Part shown: piece after piece, positions 54,002 to 63,944 of the stretch
Position numbering within the stretch: position 1 is the first letter of the stretch
Layout of the letters: each line of letters starts with the position of its first letter
The notes under the pieces: model-generated
What the model was told of the DNA's origin: nothing
Database searches by the model: none
Seen by the model: the letters and a program-made list of their open reading frames with translations, nothing else
Translations under genes and position numbers: made by a program
Origin: Plebeiibacterium sediminum
GTDB lineage: Bacteria > Bacteroidota > Bacteroidia > Bacteroidales > Marinilabiliaceae
Assembly (NCBI RefSeq): GCF_026013605.1
Contig: NZ_JAPDPJ010000016.1
Coordinates: 35,964-99,963, forward strand
Reading direction: 5' to 3'
DNA: 64,000 nucleotides

Positions 54002-54712
54002 TTAAAGAGAAATTCCAACTACAAAGAATAAATCTTTAGCAAGAGGATTAACAATGAACGCCGTATTTAATGGTATAGAAAAGGACTCCGTTATTTTAAT
54101 ACTGCGTGAAGCTCCCAGCGATAAATTTACAATACCAGCCTTATCTCCATAATATCCTTCATCTACAGTTCCACCCATTGTTATTGACAGATCATAATCT
54201 CCTGCAGTAAAAGGATACATTAGTTCAAAGTATGATGAAAAATTCTGATCTCCATTTGCATCCAAATCAGCACCATAAACAAACGTACTACCTGTAATAG
54301 TCAATGGAAACTTTTCTACAGGTAATTGGTAACTGATATATGTTTCAATTAAATGAGGAGTCTCACCCTGTTCAAAATCAGTATAATCATTCATTGTTAA
54401 ATCTGTTTCATCTTCTGTATAATAATCACTTAATCCAATGGTATAATTACCTGCGGTATAAGATAAAAACAGATCTATCTCAGCATAATTTTTAGATGTA
54501 GCATATGAACCCCACAATGTGGCAGAAAAACCACCTTTTGAGGCCGTTATATAAGGTTGTATACTTGGTGCATCGGTAAATAATAAGCCACGCCAAACGT
54601 ATCGATTATAGAAGTCAACCCCTGCACTAACTTCTGTTTTGGTGCTCTCTTGCGACATGAGAGAAAAGGTCGCAATCATAAACATAATAACAAACGTAAA
54701 TTTTTTCTTCAT
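54002..54712 (-). CDS. Predicted outer-membrane beta-barrel protein (TorF-like)
   Basis: 236 residues with a signal peptide ending near SLMSQES, then alternating hydrophobic strands of 8-10 residues with aromatic girdles (for example FYNRYVWRGLLF, a motif of TorF/DUF3078-like porins). It ends in VVGISL. A pore or sensor in the outer membrane is likely. It lies between the chemoreceptor and DoxX genes without an evident operon link. Confidence 0.7.
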   Translation of the reverse strand: MKKKFTFVIMFMIATFSLMSQESTKTEVSAGVDFYNRYVWRGLLFTDAPSIQPYITASKGGFSATLWGSYATSKNYAEIDLFLSYTAGNYTIGLSDYYTEDETDLTMNDYTDFEQGETPHLIETYISYQLPVEKFPLTITGSTFVYGADLDANGDQNFSSYFELMYPFTAGDYDLSITMGGTVDEGYYGDKAGIVNLSLGASRSIKITESFSIPLNTAFIVNPLAKDLFFVVGISL

Positions 54713-54854
54713 TACCTAGATTTAAGTTCAACGCTAAATACCGGATTTAGCTATTTAATTTAAGGAACTTTACGTCATTATTCAAGCAAGTGTTACAGGT
54801 TAATATGTTTTAAATATTTTGAACAATAAAGAGTAATCGTGCAAAAAAAGGCAT

Positions 54855-54888
54855 AAAAAAACCGGATATCCTTTATAGATATCCGGCA
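54855..54888 (-). terminator. Terminator of the DoxX gene
   Basis: Stem CCGGATATC / GATATCCGG (9 bp) with a 7-nt loop and a T-run of seven on the minus strand, 23 bp after the DoxX stop codon. Confidence 0.9.
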
Positions 54889-54910
54889 GACTACATATGA
54901 TAGGCGGATA

Positions 54911-55312
54911 TTAATCCCACTTATTCTTTGATGATAATGCAATATTTCCACCTCCTGTGAAAATCAAAGCTACAGCTCCAAACAGGTATAAACCTAGTAA
55001 TTCAACTGCCCATCCTCCATGTTCGCCCATAGAGAATATTTGTTGCGAATGCGCTAATAACATTGCCACTAAAGTATTAAAAGCAAAAATTGCAGCTGCT
55101 ATTCTTGTTCTAAATCCAACGATTAAGGCCAGGGGAGCCAAAACTTCTCCTACTAAAACACCATAGGCAATAAAACCAGGTAATCCTTTTGATTCAAGCA
55201 TTCCCTGAATAAAACCAATACCTCCTACAAGTTTTGCAAAGCCATGTAATAACATTAACAAACCTACTGATACCCTTAAAACTAGTAAACCTACATTAAT
55301 ATTCTTTGTCAT
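54911..55312 (-). CDS. DoxX family membrane protein
   Basis: 133 residues with four membrane helices (about 8-28, 45-65, 70-90, 100-122). The family marks GLLMLLHGFAKLVGG and GVLVGEVLAPLALIVGFRTR are present. DoxX-type proteins are linked to redox stress defence or quinone-related electron transport, but the function is not fixed. Single gene between terminators. Confidence 0.88.
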   Translation of the reverse strand: MTKNINVGLLVLRVSVGLLMLLHGFAKLVGGIGFIQGMLESKGLPGFIAYGVLVGEVLAPLALIVGFRTRIAAAIFAFNTLVAMLLAHSQQIFSMGEHGGWAVELLGLYLFGAVALIFTGGGNIALSSKNKWD

Positions 55313-55482
55313 CTTAAATTCTGTTTTGTTGTTTTTTTATGAACAAAAACTAATCAATGCTCTTTTTGTTCAAAGGAGCCTTTTATTTTAATATTTATTA
55401 ACCAATATATTAATTGAAATAAGATGGAATAAGCTGACTTTACCTTCAGAAAATTCATTTCCTACAATATCTTATAGTAATA

Positions 55483-55515
55483 AAAAAAGCCTGCTGAATA
55501 TATCAGCAAGCTTTA
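55483..55515 (-). terminator. Terminator of the DUF819 gene
   Basis: Stem AAAGC-TGCTGA / TCAGCA-GCTTT with one bulged base and a short loop; a T-run follows on the minus strand. It lies 49 bp after the stop codon. Confidence 0.7.
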
Positions 55516-55563
55516 TACTATTATTTTAGATGATCTATTATTCTAATATTTGATCAGGATATC

Positions 55564-56820
55564 TTATCCTACATTTATCCACTGCATTAATTGAGTAGCT
55601 ATAATGGCACCATAAGTTCCTAAAGCATAACCCAATACTGCCAATAAAACACCTACGGGTGCCAATGCAGTACTAAAGGCTGAGGCAACAACCGGCGCTG
55701 ATGCGGCTCCTCCCACGTTAGCCTGACTACCCACTGCAACAAAGAAGAATGGAGCTTTAATAATTTTTGCCATCAGCAATAAAACAGATACATGAACTGC
55801 CATCCAGATTAATCCTATTACAAAATAATGCAGATTTTGAAAAGCTTCAAGAATATTCATCTTCATACCAATAGTTGCTACCAGAATGTAAATAAATACA
55901 CTTCCCAGTCTTGAGGCTCCGGCTCCTTCATACTTACGCAAGCCAGTAAAAGATAAAGCTAATCCTATAGTAGTGGCAATAACGATCAACCAAAAGAAGC
56001 CTGATGTTAGTGAATTCAGGTTATATTCATTTAAAACAGCAGTAAATTTCTGTAAATGACCTGAGATTATATCTGCTCCAAAGTGAGCAATGGCTGTAGC
56101 GCCAAAACCAATTCCTAAAATAACAAATACATCTGTTGTTGAAGGGATCTTAGCAATCTTGGAACGGTAATTCTCAACTTTCTTTTTTAATTCTTCTATC
56201 GCAGAATTATCTGCCTTTAGCATTTTGTCAATTTTATCACTAATTCCAGCTCCATACAACAAAAAGCCCATCCAAATATTAGCCACAACCACATCAATAA
56301 TGATGAATGTTGAAAACAAATTATCACTACAGTGATAAATTTCTTTCATGGCAGTTTGGTTCGCTCCTCCTCCAATCCAACTACCCGCTACAGTTGATAA
56401 ACCGCGCCAGATCTCTTCGCCTTCGGCTGCCATTTTAATTTCCGGGAAAAACAAACTTCCAATCCAAAGGGCAATAGGCGCTCCAATTACAATACCAACG
56501 GTTGCCGTTAAAAACATAATTAAAGCCTTCCAGCCCAGATTAATAATCCCCTTAAAGTCAATGCTTATACAAAACAACACCAAACTGGCAGGTAACAAAT
56601 ACCTTGAGGCTACAAAATACAGTTGAGATTGTTCTCCGGATATCAGACCTAAAGGCCAGTTAAATAATCCAGGAATAAAGTAACACAGCAATAACGCTGG
56701 CACATAGGTATAAAACTTTTTAAAAAATCTATTTTTGCTGTTTGAGGTTATAAAAATAACAGCCAGGATCATACATAAAATCCCAAATACGATTGCATCA
56801 TTCTTAAATACTGGTTCCAT
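55564..56820 (-). CDS. DUF819 family integral membrane protein
   Basis: 418 residues with about ten hydrophobic helices. The family core includes WRGLSTVAGSWIGGGANQTAM near 142-162 and VGSQANVGGAASAPVVASAF near 370-390, which are the paired re-entrant Gly/Ala-rich loops of an inverted-repeat transporter. It is probably a secondary transporter of an unknown, perhaps anionic, substrate. It lies between DoxX and GH8 without an operon link. Confidence 0.85.
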   Translation of the reverse strand: MEPVFKNDAIVFGILCMILAVIFITSNSKNRFFKKFYTYVPALLLCYFIPGLFNWPLGLISGEQSQLYFVASRYLLPASLVLFCISIDFKGIINLGWKALIMFLTATVGIVIGAPIALWIGSLFFPEIKMAAEGEEIWRGLSTVAGSWIGGGANQTAMKEIYHCSDNLFSTFIIIDVVVANIWMGFLLYGAGISDKIDKMLKADNSAIEELKKKVENYRSKIAKIPSTTDVFVILGIGFGATAIAHFGADIISGHLQKFTAVLNEYNLNSLTSGFFWLIVIATTIGLALSFTGLRKYEGAGASRLGSVFIYILVATIGMKMNILEAFQNLHYFVIGLIWMAVHVSVLLLMAKIIKAPFFFVAVGSQANVGGAASAPVVASAFSTALAPVGVLLAVLGYALGTYGAIIATQLMQWINVG

Positions 56821-57019
56821 GTGGCAATAATAGCACTTTTTTAATTATCTACCACTAACTAAAGTCATGATAACGAAACTGCAGCAATTCATCCTAACCA
56901 TTTATTACATCATTATTATTTAGACAGTTACTAACATCTGGAATTTCAATAACTCTATATCTAAACCACAAGGGAGTAGTGTAGTTTAGATATATGAAGC
57001 AATTATTATTTGCAATTAA

Positions 57020-58306
57020 TCAGGTATTGGCATGAATAGCCTGATACTTGCCGCTTAAATGCATTAAACTGAATAAGTATAACAATCCATCGTAATAAGG
57101 ATCAAAATATCCGTCTTCGTAAGGTTCTAATTTTGCATTCCATAAAGCATTTACAAAGTCAAATTTGTCTTCATTATTATATATCAATTCAGTTGAAGCT
57201 GAAGTAGCCACTAACCCTAATGAATGTCTGAGTGTCTTTTTAAAATCACCAGCTTGTAATATAAAATCGGGAGTAGTTCCATCAAGGTTATACTGATCTA
57301 AAAATGTATCAATACCCTCTGACCTTAAAAAGTTTTGAATTCGCTGTGCATAGTCTGATTGCCATTCCTTATCTTTTCCAAACCAAATGTAATCCATAGA
57401 AATATTCATTGGAACACGCCACGAATCATACCTAAAAGCCGCTGGCATCCATGCTCTTGAATGAGGCTCTCCGTTGAATAATGTAAAATCAGCATTTAAA
57501 CCTGTAGCCGATTTACATGCTCTATGTAAGAAAACTCTTGCTGTGTCAGCACAATCACGATAAAACTGCTCATGACCATCCTTTGCATAGTCGGCCCAAA
57601 CTTCATAAAACGCCGGAACGTGATACGAAGGATCCGTCCATTCATATCCACCACCTGAAGGAACAAAGTTTATTTGTTTATGCTCCACATTAATAATATG
57701 ATACACATCATTGGATCCATCCTTAGACCACATGGCATCTAATATTCGCTTTGCTTCGGCATGATAATTAATACCTGTATCATTTCCCCATCTGTTTGAA
57801 GCAAACAACAAACTTGTTACAAAATAAAGTTCTCCATCAGATGCAGAGCCTTGTGAGTTTAACTTCATGGCTACAGGATCAAAACTCCATCCAAAATAAC
57901 CTTCTCTCGGACCATCCTGATGTTGCAAATATTGTTTTGACCAACGCCAAATACGATCAAATACATCTTTCTTATTTAACTGAACAGCAATCATCATTCC
58001 GTATGAAACACCTTCGGTTCGTACATCATGATTTTTGATATCTGATACATACCCCAGGGAATCTCCAACTTCGAAATAAATTTTATCCGGACCTTCAAAT
58101 AAATCATAATAGGCTTTTTCTAATTTAGAATCAATTTCCTCCTGCTTATATCCAGCTTCTAAAAGTAGATTAGGGTATTGGTTGGAGTAATATGCACCTT
58201 TAGCAGGTTGATCTTTTTTGTTATTTGTGCTGGTTACACAACCTGATGTAGTTATTACTAAAAACATCAATACAAACAGTATTAAATTCAAATGAAGCTT
58301 TTTCAA
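57020..58306 (-). CDS. GH8 reducing-end xylose-releasing exo-oligoxylanase
   Basis: 428-residue lipoprotein with Cys23 in TTSGC. The GH8 barrel covers about 40-425. The catalytic acid is Glu98 in VRTEGVSYG; Asp157 in GSASDGELY and Asp294 in RYDSWRVPMN match the base and assisting positions. This sequence type (Rex, EC 3.2.1.156) removes xylose from the reducing end of xylo-oligosaccharides. It is divergent from the two GH43 genes across a 499-bp gap, which fits a xylo-oligosaccharide-processing pair. No transporter is encoded within this block. Confidence 0.88.
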   Translation of the reverse strand: MKKLHLNLILFVLMFLVITTSGCVTSTNNKKDQPAKGAYYSNQYPNLLLEAGYKQEEIDSKLEKAYYDLFEGPDKIYFEVGDSLGYVSDIKNHDVRTEGVSYGMMIAVQLNKKDVFDRIWRWSKQYLQHQDGPREGYFGWSFDPVAMKLNSQGSASDGELYFVTSLLFASNRWGNDTGINYHAEAKRILDAMWSKDGSNDVYHIINVEHKQINFVPSGGGYEWTDPSYHVPAFYEVWADYAKDGHEQFYRDCADTARVFLHRACKSATGLNADFTLFNGEPHSRAWMPAAFRYDSWRVPMNISMDYIWFGKDKEWQSDYAQRIQNFLRSEGIDTFLDQYNLDGTTPDFILQAGDFKKTLRHSLGLVATSASTELIYNNEDKFDFVNALWNAKLEPYEDGYFDPYYDGLLYLFSLMHLSGKYQAIHANT

Positions 58307-58805
58307 AACAGAAGATTTTAAGTGTATAATAAAACATTAAATCTATTTACTTTTTTCATAAAAATCCAAGCATACATAAAGCATAGACTATGGAATTATT
58401 TTACAAAAAACACCGCTGAATTCAAGGTTCAAAAATTTACTCCTCTCTTATTGATATCTACTCATAAAACCAAAGTCCTAATAACATTACAGATTAAAGG
58501 ATTTTTTGCATTGTAAAGCACCTCACAATAAATTGTTGAAGGTGGAAATTTTTAAATCTGATTTTATTTATATTTTAAATTAATTTTAAATAAGAAATAA
58601 ACTAACACATTGAATATAAAGCAACATCTATTTTTAATTGTGTCTAATTCTTGAAAAAGAATATTCAATATTAACACTCCAAACATTGTGTATAAGCTAT
58701 ATTTATCATCAAACAATGCTTGAGAATAACGCACTCAGGAAACACAAATTAATCGTTAATAAAAGAATCAGATAGGTAAAATCTCTGAACTCAAATTTTA
58801 GATAA
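58307..58805. other. Divergent gap between GH8 and the GH43 genes
   Basis: 499 bp, very AT-rich, and should hold both promoters. A small inverted repeat ATTCTT/AAGAAT lies near 58647-58662, followed by GAATATTC. I find no TAnnTTTG box. A 64-codon frame at 58322-58516 looks like noise. No regulator gene is here. Confidence 0.5.
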
Positions 58806-60146
58806 ATGAAGCATTATTTTATAGGGATACTTTGGTGCATATTGGTTATTAGTTCGAGTCATTCCTTTGCTCAAAATCCAATTATAAAAAACCTGTATAC
58901 TGCAGATCCATCAGCCAGAGTTTTTAATGGTAGAGTATATTTATTTCCATCGCATGATGTTGCCAATATGGGAAAAGGGCGTGAAAATTGGTTTTGCATG
59001 GAAGATTATCATGTATTCTCATCTGAAAACTTAACAGAATGGACTGACCACGGTGTTATTGTGCATCAAAAGGATGTACCCTGGACCAATCCAGAGTCTT
59101 ATTCAATGTGGGCTCCTGATTGTATTTATCGAAATGGTAAATACTATTTCTATTTCCCTACCATAAATAAGAACAATACTGCACAAAGAAGTTTTGGTGT
59201 AGGCGTTGCCATAGCCGATGCACCTGAAGGTCCTTATTCCATAATGGAGCAACCCATAAAAGGAGTACATGGAATTGATCCCAATGTATTTATTGATAAA
59301 GATAACCAGGCCTACTTATACTGGTCGTCGAGGGATATATTTGTTGCAAAACTGAAAGACAACATGGTTGAGTTGGATTCCGATCCAATAACAATAGCAA
59401 ATCTCCCCACTAAAGGTTTAAAAGAGGGACCTTATTTTTTTGAGAGAAATGGTCTGTATTATTTAACTTATCCTCATGTTGAGAATAATATTGAAAGACT
59501 GGAATATGCGATAGGTAAAACACCAACAGGACCATTTGAAGTGAAAGGTGTAATAATGGATGAATCTCCCACTGGATGCTGGACAAACCACCACTCCATT
59601 ATTGAATACAATAATCAATGGTATTTATTTTATCATCACAACGACTATTCACCTGATTTTGATAAAAACAGATCAGCACGTATTGATAGCTTATTCTTTA
59701 AAGAAGATGGCTCCATTGTAAAAGTTAAACCAACATTACGAGGCGTAGGAATAAGTAAAGCCTCTGAAAATCTACAAATAGATCGCTATAGTGATATAAG
59801 CAAATCGGGTGTAAGTATTGATTTTATAGATACTAACAACACATTTAAAGGTTGGAAAGCCCAGCTTTTATCGAAAGACGCCTGGATTAAATACAATAGT
59901 GTAGCATTTGATATAGAAAACCTTAGTAAGGTAATAGTTAATGCACAAAGTGCTGTTGGGGGAATAATTGAAATCAGACTAGATAATCCTCAGGGTAAAG
60001 TTATAGCTTCTATAAACATTCCGGCCAATAAGGAATGGAAAATTTATGAAGCTCCTTTAGCAATAATACCAAAAGAAAGAGAAGACTTAGTTATATTATT
60101 AAAAAGTAATCGTGAAGTTGAAATCGATTGGATTAAATTTAAATAA
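58806..60146 (+). CDS. GH43 glycosidase with C-terminal carbohydrate-binding module
   Basis: 446 residues with a signal peptide ending near SFAQN. The five-bladed propeller has the GH43 triad: Asp34 in TADPSARVF, Asp158 in GIDPN and Glu207 in LKEGPYFF. The C-terminal part (about 320-446) is a beta-sandwich like a CBM6 (ending VEIDWIKFK). Activity is probably beta-xylosidase or alpha-L-arabinofuranosidase; I cannot tell which. It is the first gene of a two-gene operon, 13 bp before the second GH43 gene. Confidence 0.88.
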   Translation: MKHYFIGILWCILVISSSHSFAQNPIIKNLYTADPSARVFNGRVYLFPSHDVANMGKGRENWFCMEDYHVFSSENLTEWTDHGVIVHQKDVPWTNPESYSMWAPDCIYRNGKYYFYFPTINKNNTAQRSFGVGVAIADAPEGPYSIMEQPIKGVHGIDPNVFIDKDNQAYLYWSSRDIFVAKLKDNMVELDSDPITIANLPTKGLKEGPYFFERNGLYYLTYPHVENNIERLEYAIGKTPTGPFEVKGVIMDESPTGCWTNHHSIIEYNNQWYLFYHHNDYSPDFDKNRSARIDSLFFKEDGSIVKVKPTLRGVGISKASENLQIDRYSDISKSGVSIDFIDTNNTFKGWKAQLLSKDAWIKYNSVAFDIENLSKVIVNAQSAVGGIIEIRLDNPQGKVIASINIPANKEWKIYEAPLAIIPKEREDLVILLKSNREVEIDWIKFK

Positions 60147-60159
60147 AAATCAATATTCT

Positions 60160-61917
60160 ATGACAAAGATGAAACAAATTAAAAACATTTTGCCTAAGGC
60201 TGCTTTAGCAGTAATGCTACTTGCCGGGTTTACAACCCAATCTGATGCAAAAGGTAAAAAAATGAAAAGCGAACCTGTTTTTTCAAATTTTGTTTACGAG
60301 GGTAACGACAAGATGTACAATGAAAATCCTTTAGAAGCAAATGAATTTTACAACCCGATTTTACAAGGATGCTACCCAGATCCTTCAATTTGTAGAAAAG
60401 GAGATGATTACTACATGGTAGTTTCTTCATTTGTAATGTTTCCGGGAGTGCCCATTTTTCATTCAAAGGATTTAGTAAACTGGACACAGATTGGTCATGT
60501 GTTAGAAACAAAATCACAATTACGTATTGCAGAACTTGGTATTAGCAGAGGTGTTTACGCTCCAACCATCAGATACAATCCGGGTAATGATACTTTTTAC
60601 ATGATTACAACACAGGTAGCCGGACAATTAGGAAATATGGTTGTTAAAACAAAAGATCCGCTACAAGGATGGAGTGAACCTATTAAATTAAATTTTGGTG
60701 GTATTGATCCTTCCATGTTTTTTGATGACGATGGAAAAGCCTATGTAATGCACAACGATGCTCCTGACAAAGGTAAAGAGCTTTACAACGGACATCGTGT
60801 TATTAAAATTTGGGAATACGATTTGGAAAAAGATCAGGTTATACCAGGAACTGACGTAATTATTGCTGATGGAGGTGTAGATATTACTAAAAAACCGATT
60901 TGGATTGAAGCTCCTCATGTATATAAAAAAGATGGCAAATATTATTTAATGTGTGCCGAAGGTGGCACAGGTGGCTGGCATAGTGAGGTGATTTTTATTT
61001 CGGATAATCCTAAAGGTCCTTATACTCCTGCTCCTAGTAACCCTATTTTAACACAGCGCTACTTTCCAAGAGACCGTGCCAATAAAATTGATTGGGCGGG
61101 TCATGCCGATATTGTTTTAGGACCTGATAATGAAAAATATTATGGGGTATTTTTAGCCGTTCGCCCTAACGAAGCTCACAGAGTAAATACAGGTCGTGAA
61201 ACTTTTATGCTTCCTGTTGATTGGTCTGGTACTTTCCCTGTTTTTGAAAATGGATTGGTACCCATGGAACCCACTTTAAAATTACCTGCAGGGGTTGAAA
61301 ATAAAACTGGTCAGGATGGTTTTATTCCTAATGGAAACTTCACTTACAAGGAGGACTTTAGTGCTGATCAATTAGATTATCGTTGGATTGGATTAAGAGG
61401 TCCTCGTGAGGATTTTATGGAAAAAACTAAAGATGGAATTAAAATCAATCCATTTGAAGTGAATATCAAAGAAGTAAAACCAACTTCTACCCTATTTTAC
61501 CGTCAAATGCACCAAAGCTTTTCATATGCTGTGGATATGGCTTATAAACCAGAAACAGCAAAAGACCTTGCCGGAATTGTGGCTTTACAAAACGAAGCAT
61601 CAAACTATGTATTTGGTATTACAGTAAAAGATGGTGATTATTATATTGTACTTGAACGCAATGAATGGCCAGGAAGAAGAGACAATAAAAAATCAACTGT
61701 TTTAGCGAGTCAAAAAATTGATTTAAAAGCTCCGGTTCGTTTAAAAGTTACAGCTGATGGCGACAAGTATGAATTTTCATACGCATTGAATGGTACTGAT
61801 TTTGAAACAGTAGGTGGTACCGTTTCCGGTGATATACTTTCAACAGATGTTGCAGGTGGCTTTACGGGTTGTATTATTGGATTACACGCTACAAAAGCAA
61901 ATGATATTCAACCATAA
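60160..61917 (+). CDS. GH43 xylosidase/arabinofuranosidase with C-terminal beta-sandwich
   Basis: 585 residues from the ATG at 60160 (an alternative ATG is at 60169; a longer frame opens inside the previous gene at 60112). The signal peptide ends near QSDAKG. The GH43 triad is Asp74 in CYPDPSI, Asp183 in GGIDPSMFF and Glu250 in IWIEAPHVY. A second beta-sandwich domain covers about 385-585. The C terminus ends abruptly at ATKANDIQP, where relatives usually go on to a DW/DFF-type strand, so the last strand may be lost. It removes xylose or arabinose from hemicellulose fragments. Confidence 0.88.
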   Translation: MTKMKQIKNILPKAALAVMLLAGFTTQSDAKGKKMKSEPVFSNFVYEGNDKMYNENPLEANEFYNPILQGCYPDPSICRKGDDYYMVVSSFVMFPGVPIFHSKDLVNWTQIGHVLETKSQLRIAELGISRGVYAPTIRYNPGNDTFYMITTQVAGQLGNMVVKTKDPLQGWSEPIKLNFGGIDPSMFFDDDGKAYVMHNDAPDKGKELYNGHRVIKIWEYDLEKDQVIPGTDVIIADGGVDITKKPIWIEAPHVYKKDGKYYLMCAEGGTGGWHSEVIFISDNPKGPYTPAPSNPILTQRYFPRDRANKIDWAGHADIVLGPDNEKYYGVFLAVRPNEAHRVNTGRETFMLPVDWSGTFPVFENGLVPMEPTLKLPAGVENKTGQDGFIPNGNFTYKEDFSADQLDYRWIGLRGPREDFMEKTKDGIKINPFEVNIKEVKPTSTLFYRQMHQSFSYAVDMAYKPETAKDLAGIVALQNEASNYVFGITVKDGDYYIVLERNEWPGRRDNKKSTVLASQKIDLKAPVRLKVTADGDKYEFSYALNGTDFETVGGTVSGDILSTDVAGGFTGCIIGLHATKANDIQP

Positions 61918-61954
61918 AACATCATAAAAGAATTACAATAGGTTACAAAATATA

Positions 61955-61985
61955 AATAGGCTGTCAATACTGGCAGCCTATTTTT
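61955..61985. terminator. Terminator between the GH43 operon and the protease gene
   Basis: Stem ATAGGCTG / CAGCCTAT with a 10-nt loop and a T-run of five on the plus strand, 38 bp after the GH43 stop codon. The protease gene converges from the right and ends at 61993, so both strands can use it. Confidence 0.88.
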
Positions 61986-61992
61986 GTGTCTA

Positions 61993-63210
61993 TTAATGAA
62001 CTCCAATTGGATCAGCATTACCATCAGGATCGCCTGATACGTATCCATCCCTTGATATGTTTCCCAATAATAGTATTCCTGCTGCATGGGGTGCAGCCAT
62101 TGAGGTTCCACTTAAAGTTGCATATCCACCACTTTTATAGGTTGAATAAATATAGGTCCCTGGTTCACAAAAATCAACAGGAGGATTGTCGTAGTTTGAG
62201 TAACTCGACCATACATCACCTTCTCCCATTGCAGATATTGTATAAATATTTGCTCCATTTGCACTAGCCGGAGATTTTAAGGTGGCACTAGTACTTTCGT
62301 TTCCTGCTGCCAAAGCAAATTTAACACCTGTAGCCGCAGCATTTTCAACTGCAGTATTTAGAGCTTCAGAGTACCCTCCTCCCAAACTCATGTTAGCCAC
62401 ATCACCAGAAGAAGCATTTGCTGCAACAAAATCAACTCCGGCAATTATTGCATCATAGGTGCCACTACCTCTTCTATTCAGTACCTTTATTGGAACAATG
62501 GTTGCATTTGCCGCTACTCCAATTACTCCTTCATTATTATCAATTGCTCCAATAATGCCGGCACAGTGAGAACCATGTCCGTTATCGTCGTCAGGAGTTG
62601 CTGTTCTATCAACAAATGTAGCTCCTTTACCAGCATCTACATTTAAATCCGGATGATCCAAATCAACTCCTGTATCTATAACCCAGGCCGTTTTTCCGGT
62701 ACCATCTACTCCTCCATTCACACGAATAACACCCCATGGTATATTTTGAGCTACAGTTTCAGGAACAGGTTTTTTCTTAATTTTCACATCGGGCTGAACC
62801 AAAGTTGCAACCTGATTTTCTTCGATGAATTTAACAGAAGCATCTGCTTGGAGTTTTTTTAACTGTCCTGGAGGAATTTTAACAGAAAAACCTTGAATAG
62901 CGGAACCATAAACATAGGTAATTTCACCATCTGTAATACCTGACCGACTTAATATTTTTTGACTTTTGGATTTAACTGCAACTTGTTTTTTCTCGTATCC
63001 TTTAAGTTTAACAAGATCTGCAACTAATTCCGCATCATCTAAAATTACAATGTAAGTTTTTTTAGATGTATCAGCTGATTTAAGCTCCATCCCTTCAGGA
63101 TTAGATTCATCAACATTGCTGGTTTCACAGGCTGGAATCAGAAATAACAACGCTACAACTCCAAGTAAAAGGAAAAATGTATTTTTCATATACGCTAATA
63201 TTTGTTTCAT
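61993..63210 (-). CDS. Subtilisin-like (S8) serine protease lipoprotein with I9 propeptide
   Basis: 405 residues from the ATG at 63210; the ATG at 63189 gives a shorter signal that also fits. Lipobox FLIPAC (Cys28). The I9 inhibitor/propeptide lies at about 52-140 (TYIVILDD, then FIEENQVATL), and the S8 domain at about 155-405, of the proteinase K type. Triad: Asp in VIDTGVDLDHPDL, His in NGHGSHCAG, Ser in SGTSMAAPHAAG. It is probably a surface or periplasmic protease. The C terminus ends soon after the Ser helix, with no sorting or PKD domain. It is preceded by the 70-nt motif, copy 3. Confidence 0.92.
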   Translation of the reverse strand: MKQILAYMKNTFFLLLGVVALLFLIPACETSNVDESNPEGMELKSADTSKKTYIVILDDAELVADLVKLKGYEKKQVAVKSKSQKILSRSGITDGEITYVYGSAIQGFSVKIPPGQLKKLQADASVKFIEENQVATLVQPDVKIKKKPVPETVAQNIPWGVIRVNGGVDGTGKTAWVIDTGVDLDHPDLNVDAGKGATFVDRTATPDDDNGHGSHCAGIIGAIDNNEGVIGVAANATIVPIKVLNRRGSGTYDAIIAGVDFVAANASSGDVANMSLGGGYSEALNTAVENAAATGVKFALAAGNESTSATLKSPASANGANIYTISAMGEGDVWSSYSNYDNPPVDFCEPGTYIYSTYKSGGYATLSGTSMAAPHAAGILLLGNISRDGYVSGDPDGNADPIGVH

Positions 63211-63212
63211 TT

Positions 63213-63282
63213 GGTCACATGGAACTCGCCATTTTAGTCATCTTCGTGTGTGAGAACTCCTTATCATGGCTCGTTTCATATT
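63213..63282 (-). promoter_or_regulatory. Conserved 70-nt upstream motif, copy 3
   Basis: The closest relative of copy 1: TATGAAACGAGCC, then TTCTCACAC, GAAGATGACT and GCGAGTTCCATGTGACC. It ends 2 nt before the protease ATG at 63210. The stem CTCAC/GCGAG has one mismatch here. So near a start codon it could sequester the translation start as well as bind a regulator. Confidence 0.55.
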
Positions 63283-63725
63283 AAAAAATGTATGGTTAAT
63301 ACTATATTGTTACTTGAACTATAATTTAAGGAAATTAAAAAACAACTTCAAGTTAAAATTATCAGGCCCAAATTCAGGATTTGACAGTGTAGTGAAAAAC
63401 ATTACTGAGCAGAAGTATCTTTGTGTAAGTGAGTCATAAACCATCCAAACCTCCTTCCCTCCGTTCGTCATAGGGTCTCCCTATATTGCATTAATAAAAG
63501 CCTTTGGCCGTATTCAATATTTTGCTCATTATGTTTTTTACCTTGTACCTTTTTATCCTTGTTACCTTATATTCTGCTCCCTGAAACTGGTGCGAGCTTG
63601 TAGCTCATTTCCTTAAACATAAAGTAATGCAGCTATTGGCTATGCATCTTGTTTGTTGGCTCACCAGCTAATGCAGGAAGAACCCCTTGGTATTGAAGCA
63701 TTAACTCTTTGTTGATAGTTTATCG

Positions 63726-63779
63726 CTTAGTGCTTAGGGCTTAGTGCAAAGTCTTTAGTACAAAGTCTTTAGTGCAAAT
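63726..63779. repeat. Tandem repeats of period 7 and 14
   Basis: CTTAGTG, CTTAGGG, CTTAGTG at 63726-63746, then GTGCAAAGTCTTTA and GTACAAAGTCTTTA with a partial third unit at 63744-63779. It resembles the short-period arms at 31786 and 34727 in style, but not in sequence, and no S23 gene is within view. Confidence 0.7.
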
Positions 63780-63944
63780 AGAGTTTTACTCTCAGCTTGT
63801 AGTACTAAAGTATTTTGAAATATTCATCGAAAAAATAACAGTAATTTTACTGTTACTTTTTGCGATTGTAAATAGTTGTGTGATAGCGATATATAATTTT
63901 GGGTATCTGGAATTTTGATTTGTTTTACCCCCCATAATGCCTCA

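Noticed and set aside
58322..58516. 64-codon frame in the GH8/GH43 gap
   Set aside because: Low-complexity, no family and sits in the promoter region of two divergent genes.
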